A stretch of 64,000 bases of DNA from Pikeienuella litoralis. GTDB taxonomy: Bacteria > Pseudomonadota > Alphaproteobacteria > Rhodobacterales > Rhodobacteraceae. The position numbers and the translations under genes were made by a program. Shown here piece after piece: positions 37,394-46,162 of this stretch (positions are counted from its first letter, which is position 1; every line of letters starts with the position of its first letter). The stretch lies in contig NZ_JBBHER010000007.1 of NCBI RefSeq assembly GCF_037646705.1, positions 62,001 to 126,000 of the forward strand. Reading direction: 5' to 3'. A model generated the notes under the pieces. The model saw only the letters and a list, made by a program, of their open reading frames with translations. It made no database searches and was not told the DNA's origin.

Positions 37394-38752
37394 ATGACCA
37401 TTTCCGAGACCATCGCCGCGTTTCTGTGCGGGCTGACCCGCGACACGATCCCGGAGCCGGTCAGGCGCAAGGCGGAGGCGTGCCTGCTGAACGGCTATGG
37501 CATCGGTCTCGGCGGATATTCGACCCCCTACGCCCCGGTCGCCCGGAAGGCCGCGCTCGCGATGGATCCGGCGGGGGACGGGGGCGCCACGCTTCTCGGC
37601 GACGGCCGGAAGGCGGGGCCGGGCGGCGCGATGCTGGCCAACAGCGCGCTGTTTCACGGCCGGGCGCAGGAGGACACCTGCGGCGCGGCCCATCTCGGCG
37701 CGATCGTGATTCCGATGCTGACGGCGCTGATCGAATCCGGGCGGGGCGCTCAGGCGAATTTCATTCCCGCGCTGGTCGCCGGTTATGAGGCGGGGGGCCT
37801 CTTTGAGGAGCTTTTCGCGGTCGACACCACGCCGGCGGGGTTTCGCGCCTCGACCATCTATGGCGTGATCGGCGCGGCGGCGGCGGCGGGCCGGCTGCTC
37901 GACCTCGCCCCGGCGGAGATGGCCGCGGCGCTGGCCAACGCGGTCTCGTTCAGCGGCGGGCTGCTGCAATCCTTCACCGATGGAACCGATGAGTGGCGCT
38001 ATCAGGTGGGCGTGACCGCGCGCGCGGGCTGGACCGCGGCCGAATTGGCGGCGGCGGGCTCCACCTCCGCGCCGCACGCCTTCGAGGGGCCGAAAGGGCT
38101 GATCGCCGCCTTCGCGCGAAAGGAGCTCGATCCGGCGGCGGTGCGGGCCAAGCTCGGCCGCGACTGGCAGACGCTGCGCGTCGCCTTCAAGCCGTTCCCG
38201 GTCTGCGCGTTCAATCAGACGCCGGTGATCTCGGCGCTGGAGTTGAGGAAGCGGCTGGATCCGGCGAAGATCGCCGCGGTCGAAGTGTTCATGAACCCGT
38301 ATGAATGCGGCTACGCCGGCATGGATTCGGTCGGCCCGTTCAACTCCATATCGGGAACGCTGATGAGCATTCCCTTCTGCATCGCGCTGACCCTGGCGCG
38401 CGGCGCGCCGACGATGGATGCGATGCAACGCTATGACGACGCCGAGGTGAACGGGCTCATGACCCGGATCAAGCTCACCCCGTCGCCGGAGATCCCCGTG
38501 CTGAGCTGCCGGATCGATGTGGCGCTGGAGAGCGGGGCGAACCTTCGCGAGGATACGAAGATGCGCGCCGAGGATTACGCGTATTCCTTCGAACAGGTGT
38601 CCGAGATGGTGCGGCGGATCGGACGGGAGCAGGCGCTGCCCGACGCCGCCTATGACCGGCTGGAGCGGTTTGCCGCGGACGCGGCGCGCGAGCCGATCTC
38701 CCTCGTGACGGAGGCGTTCGCCATGCTGCCGGAGAGGGTGAAGGCGGCCTAG
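37394..38752 (+). CDS. MmgE/PrpD family protein
   Basis: 452 residues, the usual length. Family features: an N-terminal helical domain with EPVRRKAEACLLNGYGIGLG, the ANSALFHGRAQEDTCGAAHLG segment broken here at HGRAQED, and FKPFPVCAFNQTPVISALEL, whose K/P pattern recurs in this family. Members include 2-methylcitrate dehydratase, cis-aconitate decarboxylase and many of unknown substrate in amino-acid or lactone catabolism. It stands alone on the plus strand. Its stop codon shares the palindrome CTAG (38749-38752) with the stop of the convergent TetR gene, leaving no room for a terminator. Substrate unknown. Confidence 0.82.
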   Translation: MTISETIAAFLCGLTRDTIPEPVRRKAEACLLNGYGIGLGGYSTPYAPVARKAALAMDPAGDGGATLLGDGRKAGPGGAMLANSALFHGRAQEDTCGAAHLGAIVIPMLTALIESGRGAQANFIPALVAGYEAGGLFEELFAVDTTPAGFRASTIYGVIGAAAAAGRLLDLAPAEMAAALANAVSFSGGLLQSFTDGTDEWRYQVGVTARAGWTAAELAAAGSTSAPHAFEGPKGLIAAFARKELDPAAVRAKLGRDWQTLRVAFKPFPVCAFNQTPVISALELRKRLDPAKIAAVEVFMNPYECGYAGMDSVGPFNSISGTLMSIPFCIALTLARGAPTMDAMQRYDDAEVNGLMTRIKLTPSPEIPVLSCRIDVALESGANLREDTKMRAEDYAYSFEQVSEMVRRIGREQALPDAAYDRLERFAADAAREPISLVTEAFAMLPERVKAA

Positions 38753-39399
38753 CGGAAAAGCCCGTCCTTCATCAGCCCGAGATAGGCCTGGATCGCCGAT
38801 TCGGGAATCACCGAATCCGTCTTGTACTGCATGGAGATATAGGCGCGGGCGCCGAGGAGGATCGCGACGATCGCCTTCAGCTCGTCATCCGGCATCCGCC
38901 GGACATGGCCGGCCTTCATGCCGCGGCGAAGCGCGCGGCAATACCCATCGGTCAACCGCCGGATATGCTCCGCATGGGCGACGGGGGCGAACACCTCCGC
39001 CTCGTATAAAATGCGGTAAAAGCCCGGATTGTCCTTCAGATAGCTGCAATAGGACCGGATGCGGACGGCTTCGCGCTCCAGCCCGGTCGCCTGCGTCGCT
39101 TTCAGGTCCCTGGTGATCCGGTCGGTCATCTGCTGGCCGACATAAGGCAGCAGAATGTCGAAAAGGCCCTGCCGGTCCTTGAAGTAATTGTAGAACGTGC
39201 CCTGAGCGACGCCGGCCTCCTCGGTCAGCCGCGCCACCGACGTGCCGGCGTAGCCGTGCTCTCCGACCACCCGCGCGCCCGCTTCGAGCAGGTTGCGATA
39301 GATCTTCCGCGCCTTCTGATCGCGAGTCAGCTTCCTCGCCGGCCGTTCAAAGGCCAGCCGATCTTTTCCGGCGTCCGGCGCCGGCTTCACATTCGACAC
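38749..39399 (-). CDS. TetR-family transcriptional regulator
   Basis: 216 residues. The helix-turn-helix lies at about residues 35-80: IYRNLLEAGARVVGEHGYAG, TSVARLTEEAGVAQGTFYNY, then FKDRQGLFDILLPYV. The C-terminal ligand domain is variable as usual. It is the last gene of the 2-oxoacid dehydrogenase/acyl-CoA operon, 3 nt after the ligase gene, so it is likely autoregulated and senses an acyl-CoA or related metabolite. The repeated motif upstream of the operon (46086-46107) is a candidate binding site. Confidence 0.88.
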   Translation of the reverse strand: MSNVKPAPDAGKDRLAFERPARKLTRDQKARKIYRNLLEAGARVVGEHGYAGTSVARLTEEAGVAQGTFYNYFKDRQGLFDILLPYVGQQMTDRITRDLKATQATGLEREAVRIRSYCSYLKDNPGFYRILYEAEVFAPVAHAEHIRRLTDGYCRALRRGMKAGHVRRMPDDELKAIVAILLGARAYISMQYKTDSVIPESAIQAYLGLMKDGLFR

Positions 39400-39402
39400 G
39401 GG

Positions 39403-40926
39403 TCACCTCCCCGATTGCTCAGGCCCCGCGGGAGCCGCGAGATCCCGCAGCACCCTTTTCAACACTTTTCCGGACGGGTTGCGAGGGAGGGACTCCACGA
39501 TTCGGAGCGCCTTCGGGCATTTGAACCCCGCGAGGCGCTCTCTGCAAAATGCGTTCAGCCGGTCGAAATCCAGCTCCGCGCCCGGCCGGAGGACGACCAC
39601 CGCCAGCGGAACCTCGCCCCAGCGCTCGTGCGGCTGCGCGATCACCGCCACGTCGAAGATCTCGGGCATCGTGAAAAGCACCCGCTCCACCTCGGACGAG
39701 GCGATGTTCTCGCCGCCGGAGATGATCATGTCCTTCTTGCGGTCGGTGAGAAAGAGGAACCCGTCCTCATCCAGATATCCGACATCGCCGGAGCGGAAGA
39801 ACCCGTCCGCGAACAGCGCCGCCGCCGTGCGCTCCGGGTCTTTCCAGTAGCCTTTCGTGACCTTGGGGCCCCGCATGCAGATCTCGCCCGCCACGCCGGC
39901 GGGCAGCGGCGCGCCGGTCTCGTCCCGGATTTCGAGCTCCACGAGGCTGACCGGGCGGCCGACGGAGCCGATCTTGTCGATCTCCCGGCCCGGCTCCATC
40001 AGCGTGTCGCCGGAGACGGTTTCGGTCATGCCGTAGGCGTCGATATAGCGGGCCGAGGGGAAGGTGGCGGCGAAATCCCGGATCCGGTTCTCCGGCGTGC
40101 GCTCGCCCCCGGCGACGCACCATCTGAGCGAGGTGAGATCGGGAAGAGCGGCCCGGTCGAGCGTGAGAATGGCGCTCGTCATCACCGGCGCCAGCCAGAT
40201 TCCCGTGATCCGCTCCGCGGCGATGGTCTCGACCACGGCGCCGGGGTCGAAATCCCGAAGCACCACCAGCGCGCCGCCGGCCTGATGCACCGCGAGCCCG
40301 GGCAGATCGCAGGCCCCGACATGATAGAGCGGCCCAGCGACGCAAAGCCGGTCCTTCGCCGTCAGCTGCAGCGCCTGAATCAGGTCGTGATTCTTGAAAT
40401 AGAAGTTCTCATAGCTGTGGGTCACGCCCTTCGGCCGGTCGGTCGTGCCCGAAGTGTACATCAGGCGCATCAGGTCGCCGCTTTCCCGCCGCTCCGGCCG
40501 CGTCGCCGGCGCGGCCCTGGGAAGCGCGCGCGCCGCTTCGGCCTGCGCGGCCGCGTCGAGATGGATCACCGGCGTCTCAAGCCCGGCGAGGGTGGGGCGG
40601 AACTCCTCGTCCGCGAGGATCAGCGCCACGCCGGCGTCCCCGGCGATATAGGCGACCTCTTCGCCCGAAAGCCGGAAATTGATCGGCAGGATCACCGCCC
40701 CGAGATGGGAGGTCGCATAGAGCAGCTCCAGAAAGGCGACGCTGTTCTTCATCACCAGCGCGACCACGCTGTCAGGCCCGATCCCGGCGGCCTTCAGCCC
40801 CCCCGCCGTCGCTTCGACGCGCGCCAGAAACTCCGCCCAGCTCAGCCGCAGATCGCCGTAGATCACCGCGTCTTCGCCGGGCCGGACCCGGGCGTGAAAC
40901 CGAACGTGCGAGGTCAGATTAAGCAT
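39403..40926 (-). CDS. AMP-dependent acyl-CoA synthetase/ligase
   Basis: 507 residues of the ANL superfamily. The P-loop is LMYTSGTTDRPKGVTHSYEN, the adenine-binding motif lies in IDAYGMTETVSGD, the hinge in GFFRSGDVGYLDEDGFLFLT, and the C-terminal catalytic lysine in LPRNPSGKVLKRVL. Such enzymes activate carboxylic acids to CoA thioesters through an acyl-adenylate. Located between an acyl-CoA dehydrogenase and a TetR gene within a compact operon that also encodes enoyl-CoA hydratase and a 2-oxoacid dehydrogenase, it probably activates a medium or branched organic acid. Chain length preference is not readable. Confidence 0.87.
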   Translation of the reverse strand: MLNLTSHVRFHARVRPGEDAVIYGDLRLSWAEFLARVEATAGGLKAAGIGPDSVVALVMKNSVAFLELLYATSHLGAVILPINFRLSGEEVAYIAGDAGVALILADEEFRPTLAGLETPVIHLDAAAQAEAARALPRAAPATRPERRESGDLMRLMYTSGTTDRPKGVTHSYENFYFKNHDLIQALQLTAKDRLCVAGPLYHVGACDLPGLAVHQAGGALVVLRDFDPGAVVETIAAERITGIWLAPVMTSAILTLDRAALPDLTSLRWCVAGGERTPENRIRDFAATFPSARYIDAYGMTETVSGDTLMEPGREIDKIGSVGRPVSLVELEIRDETGAPLPAGVAGEICMRGPKVTKGYWKDPERTAAALFADGFFRSGDVGYLDEDGFLFLTDRKKDMIISGGENIASSEVERVLFTMPEIFDVAVIAQPHERWGEVPLAVVVLRPGAELDFDRLNAFCRERLAGFKCPKALRIVESLPRNPSGKVLKRVLRDLAAPAGPEQSGR

Positions 40927-40938
40927 TTCAAACGTCCG

Positions 40939-42111
40939 TCAGTAGGATCGGGGCAGCCCCAGATTGGCCGTTGCGATGAAGTTCAGGATCATCTCTTCCG
41001 AGATCGGCGCAAAGCGGAAAAGCCGGGCGTCGCGCCAAAGCCGCTCGACATGCATCTCCTTGGCGTAGCCCATGCCGCCCATCACCTGCATCGCGCGCTC
41101 CGCCACCGCCGACGCCGCCTGAGAGGCGATCAGCTTGGCGGCGTTGCTCTCCGAGCCGAACGGCAGCCCAGTGTCGAACAGCGAGGCCGCCTTCAGATTC
41201 AGGAGCTTCGCCGCCTCCAGCTCCGCCCAGTGCTGCGCCAGCGGAAACTGGATCGCCTGATAGGCGCCGATCGGCTTGCCGCCGAAAACCGACCGGTCCT
41301 TCGCATAGGCGACGCCGAGCCGGATCGCGAGCCGGCCGGCGCCGACAAGCCCGGCCGTGGTCACGATCCGCTCGGTGTTCAGCACGTCGAGAAGCTGGCG
41401 CCAGCCCTGATCGACGTCGCCGATCAGCTCCTCGCCCTCGACGCGGACATTGTCGAAAAACACCTGGCTCGAAGGCAGGGTGTTGGTGCCGAGCTTGCCG
41501 ATGCTGGCGTGCGAGAGGCCCTCCCGCTCCTTGTCGATCATGAACAGGCTGATGCCATGGGTCTTTTTCGGCGCGTCCTCGATCGGCGTCGTGCGGGCGA
41601 CGACCAGCATCTTGTCCGCCTGCGGAACCCCGGTGATCCAGATCTTCTGCCCGTTCAGCCGCCAGCCGTTGCCATCCGCGGCGGCGGTCGTCTTCAGCTC
41701 CAGCGAGTTGGTCCCGGCGTCCGGCTCGGTCAGCGCCATGCAGAACCGCATCTCGCCGGCGCAGAGCTTCGGGAGCCAGTCGCGCTTCATCGCGTCGGTC
41801 CCGTATCGGGAGATCGAGACGCCGCCGAAGATCGGGTTGAGCATGAACACCTGGCTGAGCGTGGAGCCGGCGCCGGCGGCGCAGAGCTCCTCGATGATCA
41901 GCGCCGAATCGACCATGCCGAGCCCCGAGCCGCCATGTTCCTCGGGCAGCATCGCGCCGGCGAGCCCGGCGTCGCAGATCGCCTGCCAGCATTCCGTCGG
42001 GAACGCTTTCGCCTCGTCCTTCTCCCGCCAGTACTCAGGCCCGAACCGCTCCCCGACCTTGCGGGCGGTCTCGATCATCAGGCTCTGCTCTTCGGTGAGG
42101 GAGAAATCCAT
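40939..42111 (-). CDS. Acyl-CoA dehydrogenase
   Basis: 390 residues with the normal fold: MLPEEHGGSGLGMVDSALII, ALTEPDAGTNSLELKTTA and GQKIWITGVPQADKMLVVA in the first two domains, and VMGGMGYAKEMHVERLWRDA near the end. As in the other acyl-CoA dehydrogenase of the window, the YEGT catalytic site is replaced (LFRFAPISEE), and a Glu in LNTERIVTTAG matches the alternative position known from isovaleryl-CoA dehydrogenase. Twelve nt separate it from the ligase gene and 17 nt from the E2 gene. It should form the enoyl-CoA handled by the hydratase in the same operon. Confidence 0.88.
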   Translation of the reverse strand: MDFSLTEEQSLMIETARKVGERFGPEYWREKDEAKAFPTECWQAICDAGLAGAMLPEEHGGSGLGMVDSALIIEELCAAGAGSTLSQVFMLNPIFGGVSISRYGTDAMKRDWLPKLCAGEMRFCMALTEPDAGTNSLELKTTAAADGNGWRLNGQKIWITGVPQADKMLVVARTTPIEDAPKKTHGISLFMIDKEREGLSHASIGKLGTNTLPSSQVFFDNVRVEGEELIGDVDQGWRQLLDVLNTERIVTTAGLVGAGRLAIRLGVAYAKDRSVFGGKPIGAYQAIQFPLAQHWAELEAAKLLNLKAASLFDTGLPFGSESNAAKLIASQAASAVAERAMQVMGGMGYAKEMHVERLWRDARLFRFAPISEEMILNFIATANLGLPRSY

Positions 42112-42128
42112 GTCCGGCTCCTGGCTTG

Positions 42129-43289
42129 TCAGTTCGGGCCATGCGCAGGGCGCAAAAGGCGAAGGGGGGATTCCAGAATCGCGACGACGCCGGAGAGAAA
42201 CCGGGCGGCCTCGGCGCCGTCGACGATGCGATGGTCGCAGGCGAGCGTGAGGGTTAATTCGCGCCGGAGCGCAGGCGCGCCGGCCGCATCGGGCCGGAAC
42301 AGCGCCCGGTCCGCGCCAACGCCGAGCATCATCGCGTTCGGCGGGTTGATGATCGGCGCCAGCGCCGAGGCGCCGAACATGCCGACATTCGAGATCGAGG
42401 CGACCCCGCCGCCGACATCCGCCGGCGTCAACGCGCCAGCGCGGGCGCGTGCGGCGAGATCGTCGGCGCGCGCCGCGATCTCGTCCAGCGCCGCGGCGCC
42501 GGCGTCGCGGACCACCGGGATCCGAAGACCCTGCGGCGTCTCCACCACCATGCCGATATCGACGCGGTCGAAGGCGATGATCCGCTCCTCCGCCCAGACG
42601 CGGTTCAGCGCCGGCGCCTCCGCCAGCGCGACGCCGAGCGCCCGGATCAGCATATGCGTGAGGGAGACCCGCGCGCCGCGCCGATCCGCATCCGCGTTCA
42701 GCTCCGCCCGGAGCGTCGTCAGCGCGGTGATCTCCGCCTCATGCGTGACGTGGAAATGCGGAACCTCGCGCCAGGACGCGGCGACCTTGCGCGCCGTCGC
42801 CAGCCGCGCGGCGTCGGGCGCGATTCCGGCCCCGGATCCGGCGGCGGCGCCGGGCGGCGCGGCGGCGGGCCGGGGCGCCGGGGCGGCCCCCTGAACATCT
42901 GCCGCCTTGATCCGCCCACGCGGGCCGGAGCCGCGCAGCGCGGCGAGATCCACGCCCGAATTCCGCGCGAGCCGGCGCGCCAGCGGCGTGGCGAGGATAC
43001 GCGCGGGCCGCGCGCTCTCGGGCGCGGGCGACGGCGCCTTTTCACCGCCATGCGCGGCGCCGGCCAGCCGCGCGACCGGCGCGCCGACCGGCGCCGACTC
43101 GCCCTCCTGAACCAACACTTCCGCCAGCACCCCGTCCGCCTCCGCCTCGACTTCGTTGGCGACCTTCTCCGTCTCGACCGTGAAAAGCGGGTCGCCGGCC
43201 TTGAACGCGGCCCCGGGCGCGATACGCCACTCGGTCAGCAGCCCCTCGGTCATGGTCAGCCCGAACTTGGGCATGAGAAGGTCGGCCAT
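42129..43289 (-). CDS. 2-oxoacid dehydrogenase E2 acyltransferase
   Basis: 386 residues in three parts. Residues 1-75: a lipoyl domain (MPKFGLTMTEGLLTEW) with the lipoylated Lys in TVETEKVANEVEAEADG. About 95-135: a peripheral-subunit-binding domain, RILATPLARRLARNSGVDLA then LRGSGPRGRIKAADV. About 160-386: the catalytic domain with the His/Asp motif TLACDHRIVDGAEAARFLSG. The single lipoyl domain and the ETEK variant resemble acetoin-dehydrogenase-type E2 proteins. It works with E1 alpha and beta encoded upstream to transfer an acyl group to CoA. No E3 gene is present in the operon or the window. Confidence 0.88.
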   Translation of the reverse strand: MADLLMPKFGLTMTEGLLTEWRIAPGAAFKAGDPLFTVETEKVANEVEAEADGVLAEVLVQEGESAPVGAPVARLAGAAHGGEKAPSPAPESARPARILATPLARRLARNSGVDLAALRGSGPRGRIKAADVQGAAPAPRPAAAPPGAAAGSGAGIAPDAARLATARKVAASWREVPHFHVTHEAEITALTTLRAELNADADRRGARVSLTHMLIRALGVALAEAPALNRVWAEERIIAFDRVDIGMVVETPQGLRIPVVRDAGAAALDEIAARADDLAARARAGALTPADVGGGVASISNVGMFGASALAPIINPPNAMMLGVGADRALFRPDAAGAPALRRELTLTLACDHRIVDGAEAARFLSGVVAILESPLRLLRPAHGPN

Positions 43290-43292
43290 CGG

Positions 43293-44075
43293 TCAGACGC
43301 CCTTGAAATCGGGGCTGCGCTTTTCGAGAAAGGCGCCGCAGCCCTCATGCGCGTCGTCGCTGTCCAGAACGAGGCCGATCATCGCCTGCTCATGGCGGAG
43401 CGCCGCGGAGAGCGGCATGTCGGCCCCGTCGGACAGGGTGCGCTTCAAGAGCTTGAGCACCAGCGGCGATTTCGCCGCGACCTTCCCGGCCAGCTCTCTC
43501 GCCGCGTCCATCAGCGTCTCATGCGGGACCACCCTGTTGGCGAGGCCGACGCTCACCGCCTCCTCCGCCGTCAGCATGTCGCCGGTGAACATGATCTCCT
43601 TCGCCCGGCAGAGCGGAAGCTGCCGGATGATCCGCTGCGTGCCGCCGGCGCCGGGGAAGAGCCCGAGCGTGATCTCCGGCAGGCCGAGCCTGGCCTTGTC
43701 CGAGAGGATGCGCATGTCCAGCGTCAGCAAGAGCTCCGTCCCGCCGCCGAGGGCGAAGCCGTTCACCGCGCCGATCGTGGGTTTGTCGAAGGTCTCGATT
43801 CGGCGGAAAAGCTTGTGAATGTCCTCCGCGAACTCCTGATAATGCGCGAGCCCCCGGCGCGAGTTCAGATCGGCGATGTCGCCCCCCGCGACGAAGGCGC
43901 GCCCGGCGCCGGTGAAGATCAGCGCCCGGACGCCCGCGTCGCGCTCCACCTCGTCGAGCGCGCCGTTAATGGCGCGGATCGTCGCGGTATCGAGCGCGTT
44001 CAGCGTCTCGGGGCGGTTGATCGTGAGCGTGGCGATGGCGCCGTCCCGGCTCAGCAGAATCGGATCTTCGGCCAT
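43293..44075 (-). CDS. Enoyl-CoA hydratase/isomerase
   Basis: 260 residues, crotonase fold. The oxyanion hole segments are GAGRAFVAGGDIADL and GAVNGFALGGGTELLL. Both catalytic glutamates of classical hydratases are in place: one in GGGTELLL and one in LPEITLGLFPGAGGTQRI. It should hydrate the enoyl-CoA from the acyl-CoA dehydrogenase of the same operon. The ATG at 44075 begins the domain; the longer frame upstream is a shadow of the E1 beta gene. It lies between E1 beta and E2, an unusual place for a beta-oxidation gene. Confidence 0.88.
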   Translation of the reverse strand: MAEDPILLSRDGAIATLTINRPETLNALDTATIRAINGALDEVERDAGVRALIFTGAGRAFVAGGDIADLNSRRGLAHYQEFAEDIHKLFRRIETFDKPTIGAVNGFALGGGTELLLTLDMRILSDKARLGLPEITLGLFPGAGGTQRIIRQLPLCRAKEIMFTGDMLTAEEAVSVGLANRVVPHETLMDAARELAGKVAAKSPLVLKLLKRTLSDGADMPLSAALRHEQAMIGLVLDSDDAHEGCGAFLEKRSPDFKGV

Positions 44076-44091
44076 GGGGGTATCCTTTCGG

Positions 44092-45066
44092 TCAGGCGAG
44101 CGTGCGCCGGAGCGCCGCGATGATTTTGTCCGCGTTCGGGCGATAGGCCTCTTCGAGGGTCTTGCCGAAGGGGGAGGGCGCGAACGGCGCGCCGACCCGC
44201 ACGATCGGGCCGTCCAGTTCGTCAAAGCCGATATCGGCCATCCGCGCCGCGATCTCCGCGCCGACGCCGAACGCCTCCACCGCCTCGTGCGCCACCACCA
44301 GATTGTGGGTGCGCGACAGGCTTTCGAGAACGGTTTTCTCGTCCCAGGGCTGGAGCGAGCGCAGGTCCACCACCTCGACCGAGACGCCCTCCCGCGCCAT
44401 GGCCTCCGCCGCCGCCTCCGCCATGCCGACGGCGGCGCCATAGGCGACGACGGTGGCGTCGGCGCCCGGCCGCGCGATCCGGGCTTCGCCGATCTTCATC
44501 GGCGCCATGGTCTCCGGAAGATCGCCCTTCATCGCGTAGAGCGCCTTGTTCTCGACGACGACCACCGGGTCCGGATCCTCGATCGCGGCGCGGAGCAGAC
44601 CGTAAGCGTCCGCGGGATTGGAGGGGCAGACCACCTTCAGCCCCGGCACATGCGCGAGCCACGCCTCGAGGCATTGCGAATGCTGCGGCCCGGCGTTCAG
44701 CCCACCGCCATGCGGCGTCCGCACGACCATCGACGCCGAAGCCTGGCCGCCGAACATGGAGCGCGCCTTCGCCGCCTGATTGACCAGCATGTCCATGGCG
44801 AGAGTGACGAAATCCATGAACATGATTTCCGCCACCGGGCGCATGCCGGTCAGCGCGGCGCCGAGGCTCATGCCCACGATCGACGCTTCGGCGATCGGAG
44901 TGTCGTAGACCCGGCCGGGCCCGTAGATGTCCAGAAGGCCGCGCGTCGCCTTGAACGAGCCGCCGGCGGCGCCCACGTCCTCGCCGATGACGAAAACGGT
45001 CGGGTCCGCCGCCATCGCGTCCTTGAGCGCCTGATTGACGGCCCTGATGTATCTGACTTCCGCCAT
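44092..45066 (-). CDS. 2-oxoacid dehydrogenase E1 beta subunit
   Basis: 324 residues. Features of the E1 beta/transketolase-like fold: FVIGEDVGAAGGSFKATRGL, YDTPIAEASIVGMSLGAALT, the EIMFMDFVTLAMDMLVNQAA segment split around FMDF, and HSQCLEAWLAHVPGLKVVCP. The C-terminal transketolase domain contains EVVDLRSLQPWDEKTVLESL. It forms the heterotetrameric E1 with the alpha subunit encoded 3 nt upstream and decarboxylates a 2-oxoacid or acetoin. Pyruvate, branched-chain oxoacids or acetoin are possible substrates. Confidence 0.88.
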   Translation of the reverse strand: MAEVRYIRAVNQALKDAMAADPTVFVIGEDVGAAGGSFKATRGLLDIYGPGRVYDTPIAEASIVGMSLGAALTGMRPVAEIMFMDFVTLAMDMLVNQAAKARSMFGGQASASMVVRTPHGGGLNAGPQHSQCLEAWLAHVPGLKVVCPSNPADAYGLLRAAIEDPDPVVVVENKALYAMKGDLPETMAPMKIGEARIARPGADATVVAYGAAVGMAEAAAEAMAREGVSVEVVDLRSLQPWDEKTVLESLSRTHNLVVAHEAVEAFGVGAEIAARMADIGFDELDGPIVRVGAPFAPSPFGKTLEEAYRPNADKIIAALRRTLA

Positions 45067-45069
45067 CGC

Positions 45070-46035
45070 TCAGCCCCCGGCCCGTGTGTAGACATCCGCC
45101 GCGAGATCGCCGGCCTCCGGCAAAGGCGCCGCCAGCGCGGCCTCGACCGCCGCCTCGATCGAAGCCTCGACCTCTTCATCGATGGCCGCCAGCGTTTGCG
45201 CGGAGACCCCGGCCTCGGTCAGCGCCTCGGCGGCGAGGCGGATCGGGTCGCGGGCGTCGAGCGATTCGATCTCCTCGCTGTCGCGGTAATCCTGACGGTC
45301 GCCCTCGAAATGGCCGCGCACGCGGGTCGTGCGGCATTCCAGAATCGCCGGCGCCGAGGTCTTCCTCATGCGGGAGACCAGCCGCGAGGCCGCCGCCGCG
45401 ACTTCGGCGACGATATTGCCGTCGACGCCCGCATATTCGATGGAGAAGGCGGTCGCGAGCTTCTCCACGCTGGTCGCCAGCTGGTTTTCGGTCGGGCTGA
45501 ACTCGGACCAGCCGTTGTTCTCGCAGACGAAAAGCACCGGCAGCGACCAGAGCGCCGAGATGTTGAGACATTCGTGCACCACGCCTTCGGCCAGCGCGCC
45601 GTCGCCGAAATACACCACCGCGACATGGCCCTCGCCCTGCATTTTCAGCGCCAGCGCGCTCCCCGTCGTGATCGGGATTCCGGCGGCGACGATTCCGTTC
45701 GCGCCCAGCATCCCCTTGCTGAAATCCGCCACATGCATCGAGCCGCCGCGCCCCTTGCAGAGCCCGGTCGCGCGGCCGAGGATCTCCGCGAAGAACCCGG
45801 TGAGATCGACGCCCTTGGCGAGCGTATGGCCATGGCCGCGATGGTTGGAGGAGACCGTGTCGCGGTCCCCCAACACGCTGGAGACGCCGACCGGGATCGC
45901 CTCCTGCCCGATGGAGAGATGAAGAAAGCCGGGCACCCGGCCATCCAGAAAGAGCTTTTGCAACCGCTCCTCGGCGCGTCTTATCAGCAGCATGCGCCGG
46001 TAGAGAGCTGTCCGCTCATCAGATGTCATGGCCAT
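45070..46035 (-). CDS. 2-oxoacid dehydrogenase E1 alpha subunit
   Basis: About 321 residues. The thiamine diphosphate motif starts at YFGDGALAEGVVHE and ends at LFVCENNGWSEFS. Other signatures: GFLHLSIGQEAIPVG, SSNHRGHGHTLAKGVD and KGRGGSMHVADFSKGMLGAN. The C-terminal RTTRVRGHFEGDRQDYR phosphorylation-loop region matches acetoin/pyruvate type E1 alpha. First gene of a compact seven-gene operon. The ATG at 46035 is listed, but the second ATG at 46029 has a better-spaced ribosome-binding site (GGAGG, 8 nt). Confidence 0.88.
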   Translation of the reverse strand: MAMTSDERTALYRRMLLIRRAEERLQKLFLDGRVPGFLHLSIGQEAIPVGVSSVLGDRDTVSSNHRGHGHTLAKGVDLTGFFAEILGRATGLCKGRGGSMHVADFSKGMLGANGIVAAGIPITTGSALALKMQGEGHVAVVYFGDGALAEGVVHECLNISALWSLPVLFVCENNGWSEFSPTENQLATSVEKLATAFSIEYAGVDGNIVAEVAAAASRLVSRMRKTSAPAILECRTTRVRGHFEGDRQDYRDSEEIESLDARDPIRLAAEALTEAGVSAQTLAAIDEEVEASIEAAVEAALAAPLPEAGDLAADVYTRAGG

Positions 46036-46085
46036 ATCCTCCCTGAGGGAGAGTGCCGCGCCGCGGCGGCGGCGTCAATCAAGAA

Positions 46086-46107
46086 TGAATGGTGAGTCAT
46101 GAATCAT
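46086..46107 (-). promoter_or_regulatory. Shared regulon motif, site A (E1 operon / SDR)
   Basis: Plus-strand TGAATGG-TGAGTCA followed by TGAATCAT. It lies 51 nt upstream of the E1 alpha start and 56 nt upstream of the divergent SDR gene. It is identical at 19 of 22 positions to site C at 52646-52667 and similar to site B at 46954-46974. The inner TGAGTCATGAATCA is palindromic except at one symmetric pair, so a dimeric regulator is likely. Confidence 0.6.
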
Positions 46108-46162
46108 ATACTATGCAGGCCGCCGCCGCGCTGATATGCTATGGATGGATCAGGAGGCGCCG

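Noticed and set aside
39256..42894. 1212-codon open frame on the plus strand, antisense to TetR, ligase, acyl-CoA dehydrogenase and E2 genes
   Set aside because: Its translation is Arg/Gly/Pro/His-rich without any domain, while the minus strand carries clear enzyme motifs throughout. A long shadow of GC-rich coding sequence.
43876..46095. 739-codon plus-strand frame opposite the E1/hydratase genes
   Set aside because: Low-complexity basic translation; the minus strand encodes intact E1 alpha, E1 beta and hydratase.
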